Origin: Domibacillus indicus
GTDB lineage: Bacteria > Bacillota > Bacilli > Bacillales > Domibacillaceae
Length of the DNA: 64,000 nt
Reading direction: 5' to 3'
NCBI RefSeq assembly: GCF_000970685.1
Contig: NZ_LAJB01000003.1
Location: forward strand, 124,001 to 188,000
The notes below the pieces were generated by a model, which was not told the DNA's origin, did no database searches, and saw only the letters and a list, made by a program, of their open reading frames with translations. How positions within the stretch are numbered: position 1 is the first letter of the stretch; every line of letters starts with the position of its first letter. Shown here piece by piece: positions 45,851 to 55,636 of the stretch. Position numbers and translations under genes: made by a program.

Positions 45851-45879
45851 AAAATACCAAACTATTGGAACTAAGTCAA
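45851..45879 (-). promoter_or_regulatory. Sigma-A-type promoter of the chemoreceptor gene
   Basis: Minus strand TTGACT (45879-45874), 17-bp spacer, TATTTT (45856-45851), followed by GGGGGGAG before the ATG. It lacks the rhamnose motif found at rhaM, rhaD and rhaEW. Confidence 0.6.
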
Positions 45880-45900
45880 TATACCCAATGTTAACTATAA

Positions 45901-45940
45901 AAAAACAGGCAGGGGATTTTAAAAATCCTCTGCCTGTTTT
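45901..45940 (-). terminator. Terminator after rhaA
   Basis: AAAACAGGCAG and CTGCCTGTTTT outer arms with GGGATTT/AAATCC inner pairing, directly after the rhaA stop codon. Confidence 0.9.
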
Positions 45941-45942
45941 AA

Positions 45943-47196
45943 TTAACGTTTCGATAAAACCGTTTCTTCATATTGCTTTACTTCTTCAAGCCAGGCTTCT
46001 CTTACCGGCACATTCATCTGCTCGCAGTAATAGTCCCAGACAGCGCCGAATGGATATGTTTTAAATTCCTCCATCAGAGCCAGGCGGTCAGTGAAGTTTC
46101 CTTCTTCCTGAAGCTGTTTTAAATGGGCATTTGGAACCAAAAGAGCATACAGCAATGCTTTAATCATATTGCGGGTGCCAATCGTCCAGGCTGCCACGCG
46201 GTTAATGCTTGCATCAAAGAAATCAAGGCCGATAATCACCTTTTCCAGCGCATCATTGCGGACAATTTCAAGCGCAATTTCACGCAGCTCATCGTCCAAA
46301 ATAACAACATGGTCACTGTCCCAGCGAACCGGACGTGAAACATGCAGGGCCAATTTATCAGAATAAAGCAGCATTGATGAAATTTTGTTTGAAACCGTTT
46401 CAGTCGGATGGTAATGCCCCGTATCAAGCAGGCAAAGCTTATTGTTTTTTAGCGCATAGCCAAGGTAAAACTCATGAGAGCCGACAACATATGACTCAGA
46501 ACCAATGCCAAACACTTTGCTTTCAACTGCATCTAGGTGGTACTGTTCGTCAATATCTTCCGCGAAAATTTGATCCAGTGAATCTTTTAATCTCTGGCGC
46601 GGCGTTAAACGGTCACTTGGAATATCCTTGTAGCCGTCCGGAATCCAGACATTTGTTAAGCAGGGCGTGCCAAGCTCACGGCCGAAGTATTCGCCGATTT
46701 TGCGGGAAGCAATGCAATGGTCAATCCAAAATTTCCGGATTTCTTCATCCGGATGGGATAATGTTAAGCCGTCTGCTGCTTTTTCATGTGAGAAAAGAGT
46801 CGGGTTAAAATCCAGTCCGAGTCCCTGTTCTTTTGCCCAGTTCACCCAGTTTTCAAAGTGCTCCGGCTTTAACTGGTCACGGTCCACTGCTTCGCCGTTC
46901 GTTTCCGCATACAGCGCATGCAGATTTACGCGATGCGTGCCCGGAATAAGCGATAGTGCTTTTTGGAGGTCAGCCCGAAGCTCTTGCGGGGTTGTCGCCT
47001 TGCCGGGATAGTTTCCAGTAACATCAATCCCGCCCGATAATTCACTTTTGTTTACTTCAAACCCGCCAATATCATCACCCTGCCAGCAATGAATCGAAAC
47101 GGGTACGTTTTTTAATGTTTCAAGTGCTGCATCCACATCAATGCCCCATTTAGCATATGCCTGTTTCGCTGCTTCATATTGTTCTTTTACGCTCAT
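45943..47196 (-). CDS. rhaA: L-rhamnose isomerase
   Basis: 417 residues, the standard RhaA length. It converts L-rhamnose to L-rhamnulose in the cytoplasm with Mn2+. Family landmarks are [61 protein letters not shown] with metal-binding Asp/His, [15 protein letters not shown] and [16 protein letters not shown]. It overlaps the end of rhaB by 4 bases (ATGA), so it is translated from the rhaEW-rhaB-rhaA message and ends at a strong terminator. Confidence 0.96.
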   Translation of the reverse strand: MSVKEQYEAAKQAYAKWGIDVDAALETLKNVPVSIHCWQGDDIGGFEVNKSELSGGIDVTGNYPGKATTPQELRADLQKALSLIPGTHRVNLHALYAETNGEAVDRDQLKPEHFENWVNWAKEQGLGLDFNPTLFSHEKAADGLTLSHPDEEIRKFWIDHCIASRKIGEYFGRELGTPCLTNVWIPDGYKDIPSDRLTPRQRLKDSLDQIFAEDIDEQYHLDAVESKVFGIGSESYVVGSHEFYLGYALKNNKLCLLDTGHYHPTETVSNKISSMLLYSDKLALHVSRPVRWDSDHVVILDDELREIALEIVRNDALEKVIIGLDFFDASINRVAAWTIGTRNMIKALLYALLVPNAHLKQLQEEGNFTDRLALMEEFKTYPFGAVWDYYCEQMNVPVREAWLEEVKQYEETVLSKR

Positions 47197-48644
47197 ACTT
47201 TTTCACCCTTTCGATGTTGGTAAAACTGTTCAATCCGCTGCGCCGCCTTCTCCTCCGGCGAAAAACTCTGAAGCGGGAATGAAGCCCGGATAAGCTCCCT
47301 TCCTTCCTGCAGGCTGCTGATCTCTTTTGAAGCAATCATCTGCATCAGTAAATTCCCAACCGCTGTTGCTTCTGAAGGCCCTGCCTGAATCGTTCTGCCG
47401 CTTACATCAGCAGTCAGCTGATTAAGCAGTCCATTATTAGCGCCGCCTCCCACGATATGCAGACGGTCAATCCTTCTGCCGGTCATTTCTTCCAAATCCC
47501 GAATCGCAATGGCATAAATGATCGCCAGGTTATCATATACACACGCCGCCAGCTCACCGGCTGTTTCCGGAACCGGCTGGTTTGTTTCCCGGCAATAGGC
47601 TTTGATTTCCTCCACCATGTTGGCCGGATTTAAAAAGCGGTCATCATTCAAGTCGACAAACTGGCGGAAGTGCTTAACCTTTCTCGCTTCATCCACAAAT
47701 TCAGCAAACGTATAATCAACCGTCAGATGGCGGCGCACTTCCTGCATAATCCACATGCCCATAATATTTTTCAAGAACCGGTAGGTGCCAAACACGCCCC
47801 ATTCATTTGTATAGTTATCCTGCAGGGACAGGTCACTAATAACCGGTTTTGGTGATTCGATTCCAAGCAGAGACCATGTACCGCTGCTTAAATACGCCCA
47901 GTTTTCTCCTTCTCCCGGTGTCCCGGCAATGGCGGAAGCCGTATCATGCGAGGCGATCACCATTACACGGCAGTCAGGCAGGTCTATTCCCGGAAAACGC
48001 TCGGCTAACAGAGGGCCAAGCTCCTCTCCCGGCTCTGCAAAGGGAGGAAACTGGTGCCGTTCAATTGATAACAATGCCAGCAGTTCTTCATCAAAATCAC
48101 GCGTCTGGACATTCAGCATTTGCATGGTAGAAGCATTTGTCACTTCTGTAACTGCACGGCCCGTCAGGCAGTAGCCCAAATAGTCAGGCACAAGCATAAT
48201 GTGCCTGGCCTGAGTAAGCAGTTCTCTTTTTTCTTCATATAATTGATACAATGTATTAAATGATAAAAATTGAATACCGGTTTTTTCATAGATTTCTTTC
48301 TGGCTGATCTGCCGGCTGACTTTGCTGATTGTCTGTTCGGTCCGGCTGTCCCGGTACGCAACAACATCCTGCAAGCGGTTACCGTTTTCATCAACCAGTA
48401 CATAGTCAACCGCCCACGTATCAATGCCGACTGTGACAGAATCATAGCCGCGTTTTTTCGCTTCGGCCAGCCCTTTAATAATCTCATTCAATAAATGCTC
48501 AATGTCCCAATAGCACGTACCGTCTACTTCGCGAAAGCCGTTTGCAAAACGGTGAATTTCATTCATCACAAGCTTGCCGTCTTTTATTTCACCCGCAACA
48601 AGCCGGCCGCTCGAAGCTCCGATATCCACTGCAATATGCGCCAT
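47193..48644 (-). CDS. rhaB: Rhamnulokinase
   Basis: About 483 residues of the FGGY sugar-kinase family. It phosphorylates L-rhamnulose to rhamnulose-1-phosphate. The ATPase N-terminus is [15 protein letters not shown], the sugar-site Asp is in [12 protein letters not shown], the hinge has [12 protein letters not shown], and the adenine loop is [20 protein letters not shown]. The ATG at 48644 follows AAAGGAGTG; the longer frame adds nine residues upstream of that site. It lies 87 bases after rhaEW and overlaps rhaA by 4 bases. Confidence 0.95.
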   Translation of the reverse strand: MAHIAVDIGASSGRLVAGEIKDGKLVMNEIHRFANGFREVDGTCYWDIEHLLNEIIKGLAEAKKRGYDSVTVGIDTWAVDYVLVDENGNRLQDVVAYRDSRTEQTISKVSRQISQKEIYEKTGIQFLSFNTLYQLYEEKRELLTQARHIMLVPDYLGYCLTGRAVTEVTNASTMQMLNVQTRDFDEELLALLSIERHQFPPFAEPGEELGPLLAERFPGIDLPDCRVMVIASHDTASAIAGTPGEGENWAYLSSGTWSLLGIESPKPVISDLSLQDNYTNEWGVFGTYRFLKNIMGMWIMQEVRRHLTVDYTFAEFVDEARKVKHFRQFVDLNDDRFLNPANMVEEIKAYCRETNQPVPETAGELAACVYDNLAIIYAIAIRDLEEMTGRRIDRLHIVGGGANNGLLNQLTADVSGRTIQAGPSEATAVGNLLMQMIASKEISSLQEGRELIRASFPLQSFSPEEKAAQRIEQFYQHRKGEKV

Positions 48645-48731
48645 TTCTTTCACTCCTTTACTCCGTTCCAAAAGCAGCGGGACCGCTTATGCTTCTCATG
48701 CATAAAACAGTCCTCTGCCGAAAAAAAATGA

Positions 48732-50798
48732 TCAGCGTGTAAATGCAGCCGGCACACCGCCGTCTACGGTAATCATGCAGCCGGTTGTTTTGTCCGCTTT
48801 TGATGATGCAAAAAAGGCAATCGATTCTGCAATATCAGACGGGTAAATATTGACAAGAAGAGTTGTCCGCTTCCGGTAATGCTCTTCCAGCTGATCCGGT
48901 TCAATGCCGTAGGCTGCTGCCCGTTCATTGCGCCAGTTCGATCCCCAGATCGCTGACCCTTGAAGAACCGCATCCGGAAGAACAGAATTGACACGGATGC
49001 CAAATTCGCCGCCTTCTGCTGCAATACAGCGCGCCAGATGCGTTTCAAGTGCTTTTACCGCGCTGTAGGCAGATGCATTTTTACCCGCATAAACGGAGTT
49101 TTTCGACCCAACAAAAACCATATTTCCGCCGATACCCTGCTGCTTCATTTGCTTAAAGGCTTCACGCGCAACAAGGAAGTATCCAGTCCCGAGAACATTG
49201 ATGTTTAAATTCCATTCTTTTAAAGAGGTTTCATCAAATGGGCTTGATGTAGCAAGACCGGCATTGTTAACAATGGAATCGACACCGCCAAAAGCAAGGG
49301 CTGCCTGTGCAAACGCTGCCTGAACCTGCTCTTCGCTTGTTACATCCATTTTCACAGCAATGGCACGCTGCTCTTTGTACTGCTCATTAATTTCTGCCGC
49401 TGCGTTTTCAGCGCCTTCAAGATTCAAGTCAGCAAGCACCACATGCGCTCCTTCAGCTACTAAACGGCGGGCTGTTGCACTGCCGATTCCGCCGGCGCCC
49501 CCTGTAATAAACGCTACTTTCCGTGAAAATTCCGCTTCGGCCGGAGCGAGTGACAATTTATACAGTTCAAGCGGCCAGTATTCAACATTATAAGATTCAT
49601 TTTCACTTAAAGAAACAAATTCGCCAAGAGCCGTTGATCCTTTCATAACGGCGATCGCACGGTGATAAAGAGCTCCGCTCACATTTGCCATCGTAATGTT
49701 TTTGCCAGAGTTGACCATGCCGACACCTGGAATAAGCGTTACGCGCGGTGCTGCTTCAAACATAACATCGCCTTCATTTTTATTGCGCTCGAAGTACTCT
49801 TTGTATTCGGCTTTAAACTGTTCGACTCCTGCTTTTACTTTTTCAATGAGCTCTTCTGTCGTACCGTTTTGCGGGTCCCAGTCAATGTAAAGCGGCTTCA
49901 TTTTCGTATGAACAAGATGATCCGGACAGGCCGCGCCAATTTGCGAAAGCGTGCCGGCATTTTTGCTGTTAACGAATTCCAGGACGTCCTCCGCATCGTC
50001 ATATGTTAAAATCATTTTCTTTTCATCACTGACCGCGCCGCGGATGACCGGCATAACAGCTGCCAGGACGTTCTCGCGTTCTTCCTTCGTTAATGGCTCG
50101 TACGCCTGTCCGCCAAATGCTTCTGTTTCTTTTTGTTTGTTTTGAATATAATCTTCCGCTTCGTTAATGATATTAATTGTTTGATTGTATGCTTCTTCTG
50201 ACGTTTCTCCCCATGTCACAAGGCCGTGTTTTTCCATCAGGACAAGCTCTGCATTCGGATTATTTTTCACGCCTTCTGCAATCATCTTGGACAGGGTAAA
50301 GCCAGGGCGGACATAAGGAACCCACACAAAACGGTCGCCGTAAATTTCTCTGGCGATTTCTTTCCCGTTATCCGCACAGCAAAGGCTGATAATGGCATCG
50401 GGATGTGTATGGTCTACATGCTTAAATGGAAGGAACGCATGCAGGAGCGTTTCAATTGACATACGCGGATGCTTGCTGTCGATCATGCAGTGCGTCAGGT
50501 ACTCAACCATTTCGGCATCCGGCATTTCATCACGCTCTATCAATGGGCGGATATCTTCCAAATTAAGACCGGTGAAGTTGCCCGCCTTCATTGTTGCCAG
50601 ATCGGAACCGCTTCCTTTTACCCACATCACTTCAATTTCGCGGCCGCGGAAGTCCGTTTCTGTTGTTTTCATAGAAGTGTTGCCGCCGCCCCAGTTGCAT
50701 ACAGCCCGGTCCGAGCCGATTAAATTAGAACGGTAAACCAGTTCTTCCACACCTGATTTAGATGCTGCTTCATTGGAATCCCATAAATTTTTAACCAT
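48732..50798 (-). CDS. rhaEW: Bifunctional rhamnulose-1-phosphate aldolase / L-lactaldehyde dehydrogenase
   Basis: A 688-residue fusion. Residues ~1-400 are a class II aldolase domain with zinc ligands in HVDHTHPDA (His130, His132) and EKHGLVTWG (His191). Residues ~427-688 are a short-chain dehydrogenase with TGGAGGIGSATA at ~432 and the SAYSAVK motif holding Tyr578 and Lys582. The enzyme cleaves rhamnulose-1-phosphate and oxidises the released lactaldehyde to L-lactate, giving NADH. It is first in the operon with rhaB and rhaA and has the regulon promoter. The same step is covered by RhaD at 43 kb, without the oxidation. Confidence 0.94.
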   Translation of the reverse strand: MVKNLWDSNEAASKSGVEELVYRSNLIGSDRAVCNWGGGNTSMKTTETDFRGREIEVMWVKGSGSDLATMKAGNFTGLNLEDIRPLIERDEMPDAEMVEYLTHCMIDSKHPRMSIETLLHAFLPFKHVDHTHPDAIISLCCADNGKEIAREIYGDRFVWVPYVRPGFTLSKMIAEGVKNNPNAELVLMEKHGLVTWGETSEEAYNQTINIINEAEDYIQNKQKETEAFGGQAYEPLTKEERENVLAAVMPVIRGAVSDEKKMILTYDDAEDVLEFVNSKNAGTLSQIGAACPDHLVHTKMKPLYIDWDPQNGTTEELIEKVKAGVEQFKAEYKEYFERNKNEGDVMFEAAPRVTLIPGVGMVNSGKNITMANVSGALYHRAIAVMKGSTALGEFVSLSENESYNVEYWPLELYKLSLAPAEAEFSRKVAFITGGAGGIGSATARRLVAEGAHVVLADLNLEGAENAAAEINEQYKEQRAIAVKMDVTSEEQVQAAFAQAALAFGGVDSIVNNAGLATSSPFDETSLKEWNLNINVLGTGYFLVAREAFKQMKQQGIGGNMVFVGSKNSVYAGKNASAYSAVKALETHLARCIAAEGGEFGIRVNSVLPDAVLQGSAIWGSNWRNERAAAYGIEPDQLEEHYRKRTTLLVNIYPSDIAESIAFFASSKADKTTGCMITVDGGVPAAFTR

Positions 50799-50837
50799 AT
50801 TGTTCGTCCTCCGTTTTCTTTTATTTATGTTTGTTTT

Positions 50838-50868
50838 ATCTTACTATATATTTGTTTGTTTTTGAATA
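50838..50868 (-). promoter_or_regulatory. rhaEW operon promoter with regulon motif
   Basis: TTCAAA (50866-50861), 17-bp spacer, TAAGAT (50843-50838). The motif TATTCAAAAACAAACAAA covers the -35 and spacer, as at rhaM and rhaD. Confidence 0.72.
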
Positions 50869-51111
50869 GTTTTTTGAAATTTATTTTTTTCTATATAAGC
50901 TGAACAAATGATTTTGTATAACACTTAACAACTTATATAGCAAAAAGATATAGCTTCTTTCTTAACTCTCTCGCAGTTTTTGTCTGCTCTGGACTCTGGA
51001 AGTTTTGCTTCGGCTGCATAATTGAATAAAACTGGGTAATCTGAAAAGATTTATCCGATGAGAGAAAGGGTAATTTAAAAAGATGCATATCCAGTGTTTA
51101 GGAGGGATTGG

Positions 51112-51729
51112 ATGTTCGGCTTTGCTGACCTGCTCTCTCTGGCCATTTCGGCATTTATAATCCTGCCTGTGGTGATCTTTTTAAGAGAGCTCGGTTATTT
51201 AGTAGTCAGTCTTATCCTGGGAGTAAAAAACCCGCGTGTTACAATTGGTTCGGGGCCCAGGCTGTTTCGGTTCAGTATTTTTGATATTCGGAAACACTAT
51301 CATGTATACAGCTGGTACTCCTATGATTCTTTAAAAAGAAGCGGGAAAGCAGCGTATGTTTTTCTTTATGCAGGACCTATCCTCGTAAATGTAGCGGCTG
51401 CAATAGCCATTAACGCAATGCTGGCAAATGGAATGTTAGAAGAATACCGCACGTTTTGGGATCGCTTTGTATTTTACGCGTTTTATTATGTTCTGTTTGA
51501 CGCTGTACCGATGAAAACCCAGAACGGGAAGCCTAACAATGGCTATATTATTTATGAAATGCTGCGCTACGGCAAACGGACGGACTACAATCAGGAGCCG
51601 TTTCTGCCGTCTACTTCTAAAGTGGAGGAACAGTATAAAGAGGAAATGGAAAGAATCAATAAAATGAGAAAAAGGAGAGCAAAGAGCCAGAGCAGAAAAC
51701 GAAAAGAAAGAGCTTTTTTAAAAAAATAA
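51112..51729 (+). CDS. M50-like membrane protein with degenerate zinc motif
   Basis: About 205 residues with three or four membrane helices and a very basic tail (KMRKRRAKSQSRKRKERAFLKK). The first helix runs VVIFLRELGYLVVSLILG, where site-2-type proteases have HELGH: both His are replaced (Arg and Tyr) while Glu-Leu-Gly stays. Later GKPNNGYIIYEML stands where these proteases have a PxDG-type third ligand. It therefore looks like an inactive M50 relative, perhaps a scaffold or regulator. The similarity is by eye only. The ATG at 51112 follows GGAGGG; a GTG 18 bases earlier overlaps that site. Confidence 0.65.
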   Translation: MFGFADLLSLAISAFIILPVVIFLRELGYLVVSLILGVKNPRVTIGSGPRLFRFSIFDIRKHYHVYSWYSYDSLKRSGKAAYVFLYAGPILVNVAAAIAINAMLANGMLEEYRTFWDRFVFYAFYYVLFDAVPMKTQNGKPNNGYIIYEMLRYGKRTDYNQEPFLPSTSKVEEQYKEEMERINKMRKRRAKSQSRKRKERAFLKK

Positions 51730-51799
51730 GCTATTACATGGACCTGCTGCGGTATTCTCCCATCTGGCCCGCTTTTCCTCTAAACTAACACAGAAAAAA

Positions 51800-51823
51800 C
51801 CTGTGCCGGAGTTCCGGCACAGG
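51800..51823. terminator. Terminator between convergent genes
   Basis: CCTGTGCCGGA and TCCGGCACAGG arms with a tiny loop. The minus-strand side has a TTTTTT run; the plus side has CTTCTTTCTT. It probably serves both the M50-like gene and the MFS gene. Confidence 0.75.
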
Positions 51824-51917
51824 CTTCTTTCTTCCTGCTGTACAATTCATACAATGTTGAAATGAACATTCTCATTTCCCTTTTTGTATGCTTATAGTTG
51901 TTAATTCCCCACTCCCT

Positions 51918-53102
51918 TCACATTGAAACCGTTTTCCTCAATATTTTTTTCTTTCTTTTCTTTCCAGATCGATCATAAATAATCAGTCCAATACATCCTG
52001 CTGCTGCAAGCCAGCCAAGAAGCTGATACATAGATGCAGCGCCGCCTGTCCGGTCGATGAGCCAGCCGCCGCCGAGCGAACCGATAATTCCAGACAAACC
52101 GAAAAAAGCAGAAATAAATACCATCTGTCCCGTTGCTAAAAATTCATCTGGCATAAGTTTTGTGACAATTTGAAACGTACATAAGTAAAAAACGCCAAAT
52201 GTCAGGCCATGCAGCGGCTGAAGCATAATGAGATGAATGGGCTCTGTCGCCAGGGCAAACAGCATCCAGCGCAAGCCGTACAAGCCCGCAGCCACAATTA
52301 CGAATGTGATATTTCTTTTAAACAAACGAATCCAGTAAGCGCTGAACATAAAAAGCAGCGCTTCTGATGCTACACCTATAAACCAGGCCAGTCCAATTTG
52401 TGATGCAGAACCGCCGAGTTCCGTAATGTACAGGCCCATAAACATATCATTCGCCCGATGCGTAGTGGTTACAAGCATAATAATAAGCAAGAACCATAAA
52501 AATTCGGGCCGGCTGACCACTTTTGCGGCTTCCTTCATATTGATAATTTTGGACGATGCCTGCACATCACTAATTTTTTGAATAACTATAAATGTGAAAA
52601 TTGCATAAATGAGATATAAATAAAACAAGTATCCAAGCCCTAACTGGCCCAAAATAAAGCCTCCCAGAAGAGAAGTGACCGCAAAACCGACTGATCCCCA
52701 CATTCGGATCTGGCCAAACTGCACATGGTGAAGCACAGCTGTTTTTTGTGATAAGCTGTCACCAAGCGCGCCTGCCGGAGACTGAAAAGAAAAGAAGATC
52801 GCCGCGATAAGCAGCAGCATCCAGAATGATTCGGCTTGAAATAAGAAAAAACTCATAATAATCAAGCTGCCTGCACAGATCATCACCATGCGCTTAACCG
52901 TTTTATGTTTATCGCTCATATACCCCCAGAACGGCTGGGAAAACAAAGCGGTAAAAGGCCCTATTGCCATAAGCCAGCCGATCTCTGAAGCAGAGAGCCC
53001 TTTCTCCTGAAAATAAGAAGGCAAAAACGTAGCGGTCAATGCCACTGATGAATGAAAAAAGAATAAAAACAAGCTGAGAAATAAAACCGGCTGCTTTTTC
53101 AT
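51918..53102 (-). CDS. MFS transporter (LacY/phenylpropionate-like, YwbF type)
   Basis: About 394 residues with 12 membrane segments. It begins MKKQPVLFLSLFLFFFHSS, has the loop 2-3 motif FWGYMSDKHKTVKR and later PLHGLTFGVFYLCTFQIV. The overall pattern fits the MFS_1-like group that includes sugar and phenylpropionate symporters and B. subtilis YwbF. The ATG at 53102 has GGAGG at ideal spacing; the longer frame would overlap msmX and include the terminator stem. It follows msmX with a terminator-like hairpin in between, so it is at most partly co-expressed. The substrate is unknown. Confidence 0.83.
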   Translation of the reverse strand: MKKQPVLFLSLFLFFFHSSVALTATFLPSYFQEKGLSASEIGWLMAIGPFTALFSQPFWGYMSDKHKTVKRMVMICAGSLIIMSFFLFQAESFWMLLLIAAIFFSFQSPAGALGDSLSQKTAVLHHVQFGQIRMWGSVGFAVTSLLGGFILGQLGLGYLFYLYLIYAIFTFIVIQKISDVQASSKIINMKEAAKVVSRPEFLWFLLIIMLVTTTHRANDMFMGLYITELGGSASQIGLAWFIGVASEALLFMFSAYWIRLFKRNITFVIVAAGLYGLRWMLFALATEPIHLIMLQPLHGLTFGVFYLCTFQIVTKLMPDEFLATGQMVFISAFFGLSGIIGSLGGGWLIDRTGGAASMYQLLGWLAAAGCIGLIIYDRSGKKRKKKILRKTVSM

Positions 53103-53124
53103 ATGTATATCCTCCAAAGTAGAA

Positions 53125-53153
53125 AAGCAGGAAGCGGCTGCCGCTTCCTGCTT
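53125..53153 (-). terminator. Terminator or attenuator between msmX and the MFS gene
   Basis: AAGCAGGAAGCGGC and GCCGCTTCCTGCTT perfect arms, TTTTC following on the minus strand, only 11 bases after the msmX stop and ending just before the MFS ribosome binding site. Confidence 0.85.
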
Positions 53154-53163
53154 AAAGTCCATG

Positions 53164-54264
53164 TTATGGGCGAATGCGAACTTCTGATGTAGCATCGAAG
53201 AAATGCGCTTTGTTCATATCAAACGCCAGCTGAATTTTTTCACCGGCCGCAATGTCCAGGCGTGAATCAAGGCGTGCGACAAAGTTCTGGCCGGCAACGT
53301 CTGAATATACCATGATTTCTGCACCGAGAAGCTCAGATACGGAAACTGTTGATTCAAACGACGATTGCTGGGATGCTTCCAGGAAAACGAGTTCATCATG
53401 AATGTCTTCCGGACGGACACCGAGGATAATTTCTTTACCCACATAGCCCTGATCACGCAGATAGCGCATTTTCCCTTCAGGTACATCAAGCTTTTGCGAG
53501 CCGATTGTAACAAATCCATCGCCAAGCTGTGCATTAAAGAAGTTCATTGGAGGCGAGCCGATAAACCCGGCAACAAAGGCGTTTTCTGGATTCTCGTAAA
53601 CTTCTTTTGGCGAACCGATCTGCATGATTTTACCGGCTTTCATAACAACAATTCTTGTCGCCATTGTCAATGCTTCTGTTTGGTCATGCGTTACGTAGAT
53701 TGTGGTTGTCTGCAAACGCTGATGCAGTTTAATAATTTCAGAGCGCATTTGTACGCGAAGCTTCGCATCCAGGTTGGAAAGCGGCTCATCCATTAAGAAT
53801 ACTTTGGCATCACGGACAATCGCACGGCCAAGGGCAACACGCTGGCGCTGACCGCCAGAAAGTGCTTTTGGCTTCCGTTTTAAGTATTCAGTTAAACCAA
53901 GAATCTGCGCTGCGTTGTCAACGCGCTGTTTAATTTCTTCTTTTGGCATTTTACGGAGCTTCAGGCCAAATGCCATGTTATCATAAACCGTCATATGCGG
54001 ATAAAGGGCGTAGTTCTGGAAAACCATCGCAATATCGCGGTCTTTCGGTGCCACATCATTGACGCGGCGGTCATCAATATAAAAATCGCCTTTTGAAATT
54101 TCTTCAAGGCCGGCAATCATTCGAAGTGTCGTTGATTTACCGCAGCCTGACGGACCAACGAAAACGATAAACTCTTTATCTTGAATATGAAGATTAAAAT
54201 CTTCAACTGCTGTTACATCTCCATCGTATACTTTATAGATATTGTTTAATTGAAGTTCTGCCAT
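53164..54264 (-). CDS. msmX: Multi-client sugar ABC transporter ATPase MsmX
   Basis: A 366-residue ATPase of the MalK/UgpC type: Walker A GPSGCGKSTT, Q-loop FQNYALYPHMTVYDN, signature ALSGGQRQRVALGRA, Walker B VFLMDEPLSNLDAKLR, and a C-terminal TOBE-type domain with GVRPEDIHDELV. From memory it closely matches B. subtilis MsmX, which energises several sugar importers that lack their own ATPase. Here the permease pair and binding protein at 61-64 kb have none. A cre-like sequence lies at the promoter, and a YxkF-like gene lies upstream as in B. subtilis. Confidence 0.93.
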   Translation of the reverse strand: MAELQLNNIYKVYDGDVTAVEDFNLHIQDKEFIVFVGPSGCGKSTTLRMIAGLEEISKGDFYIDDRRVNDVAPKDRDIAMVFQNYALYPHMTVYDNMAFGLKLRKMPKEEIKQRVDNAAQILGLTEYLKRKPKALSGGQRQRVALGRAIVRDAKVFLMDEPLSNLDAKLRVQMRSEIIKLHQRLQTTTIYVTHDQTEALTMATRIVVMKAGKIMQIGSPKEVYENPENAFVAGFIGSPPMNFFNAQLGDGFVTIGSQKLDVPEGKMRYLRDQGYVGKEIILGVRPEDIHDELVFLEASQQSSFESTVSVSELLGAEIMVYSDVAGQNFVARLDSRLDIAAGEKIQLAFDMNKAHFFDATSEVRIRP

Positions 54265-54301
54265 TTTATTATTCCTCCTGTAACCGTTTTCTTGTTTTTA
54301 T

Positions 54302-54315
54302 TGTATTCGCTTACA
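54302..54315. promoter_or_regulatory. cre-like site before msmX
   Basis: TGTATTCGCTTACA (minus strand TGTAAGCGAATACA), one mismatch to the CcpA consensus, 38 bases before the msmX ATG and overlapping a TACAAT -10 candidate. Confidence 0.6.
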
Positions 54316-54372
54316 GATGAAATAAAAATGGACAGGGTGCACAAATATACCCATTCTATATTGTGCACGTTG

Positions 54373-55260
54373 TCATTTTTTTTGAACACTCATTAAGCAA
54401 ATCATATAAACAAGCAGGGCGCCTTCATACGAACGCACATCAATGCCGGTCCGGTCAATAAAACGGTCAATCCGGTACTGAAGGCTGTTCCGGTGCAGAT
54501 GAAGCTGTTTGGCCGTCTGGCTCACATTCAAGTGGTTTTGGATAAATAATTGAAGTGTATTCCGCAAATCATCATCTGCTTCGAACAATTCTTTTTCTTC
54601 TGCAAACAAGTCTGACAGCTCCGGGCCGTTTTCGGCTAAAAACAAGTGCGGAATGACCATTTCAATTGTTGTTACCCGCTGTTCCGGGATAAACAGCTCT
54701 GCTTTTCGGGCCGCTTCTTTTTCTCTTTCATATAGGCTCCTTAACGGCTCAGTGGCGGGTGCAAATCTGCCGATAAACAGCCGGCCTGCTATATAAAAGT
54801 CCGCTGCAAGCACGTCTAAAAACGTTTGTGCTTCTTCTTTCCCAATAGGATAATCAGACTCTTCTTCTATCAGGATGCACTCCCTTTCTCCCATCCAGAC
54901 TGTAAGAATAGCATGATCGAAAAATGTATCAACTGCTTCGAAAAAACTGCTTTGGTCATTTTCTGATAGTTTTACATATAAAAACCGCACCCGCTCCGCT
55001 TTTACAGCCGGGCAGCCTGCCTGGCCCATAAGAAAATCCCACCACATCTGCCCGAGAGAAGACAGCTGGCTTATCCCCTGCTCCTGCTCAACTGGAATAA
55101 AAAAGTGAGAAAGAAGCTGCTGTTCTTTTTCGGTTACATCCTGTTTTGGAATAGAAATATAACGGTTTTTTCCCTTATCAAAAAAATGAAAACGGGTTTT
55201 ATCGGGTACGAGCTTTTCCGTCATCAGGGCTCTTGTATAAATTTTCTCAATACTCTTCAT
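54373..55260 (-). CDS. PucR/CdaR-type regulator, YxkF-like
   Basis: A 295-residue protein whose last ~60 residues form a PucR-type helix-turn-helix: NTLQLFIQNHLNVSQTAKQLHLHRNSLQYRIDRF split here as QTAKQLHLHRNSLQYRIDRF. The N-terminal ~230 residues have no recognised domain but resemble regulators of B. subtilis YxkF type, which also sits upstream of msmX. It probably acts on msmX or itself. The 108-base gap to msmX holds the msmX promoter and cre-like site. Confidence 0.8.
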   Translation of the reverse strand: MKSIEKIYTRALMTEKLVPDKTRFHFFDKGKNRYISIPKQDVTEKEQQLLSHFFIPVEQEQGISQLSSLGQMWWDFLMGQAGCPAVKAERVRFLYVKLSENDQSSFFEAVDTFFDHAILTVWMGERECILIEEESDYPIGKEEAQTFLDVLAADFYIAGRLFIGRFAPATEPLRSLYEREKEAARKAELFIPEQRVTTIEMVIPHLFLAENGPELSDLFAEEKELFEADDDLRNTLQLFIQNHLNVSQTAKQLHLHRNSLQYRIDRFIDRTGIDVRSYEGALLVYMICLMSVQKK

Positions 55261-55425
55261 TTCTGCTGCCTCTTTTCAATAAGCAACGCTTTCTGCACTC
55301 TACAGATCACTTTTGCTTTTTTCTCTATCAGTATACTGAATTTTAAAAATAATCTCATGTGATTTTACATATGGTTTCTCAAAGAAAGCGTAGGAGAACA
55401 GGGCTTAGCCCCGGTAAGTCAAGCG
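55261..55425. other. Promoter region of the YxkF-like gene
   Basis: AT-rich stretch upstream of the regulator, then unremarkable sequence to the first repeat. No gene was recognised. Confidence 0.4.
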
Positions 55426-55543
55426 GCATTCTCGGGGCTGCGCGTTCCACGGGTCAGGCGCTGAGCTCGTCTCCGCCTGCCGGCTCCACCGATCTCAGTC
55501 CCATCGGAATCTACGCCCCGCGCCTGCCGCCTTTGCGGGGAGG
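55426..55543. repeat. GC-rich dyad repeat, Bacillaceae intergenic type
   Basis: A GC-rich block with a partial dyad: GGGGCTGCGCGTTCCACGGG then CGCTGAG on the left, CTCAGTCCCATCGGAATC then CGCCCCGCG on the right. It reads like the dispersed GC-rich intergenic repeats common in Bacillaceae genomes (from memory). Open frames on both strands here have no coding features. Confidence 0.5.
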
Positions 55544-55636
55544 AAAATAGCAAAATTTGTTTTTCTCTTTCGTCACAAGGAACAAAGCGCCATTGTTCGT
55601 TCATCGTCTCTTCTTTCCTGAAAAGGATTGGGCGGA

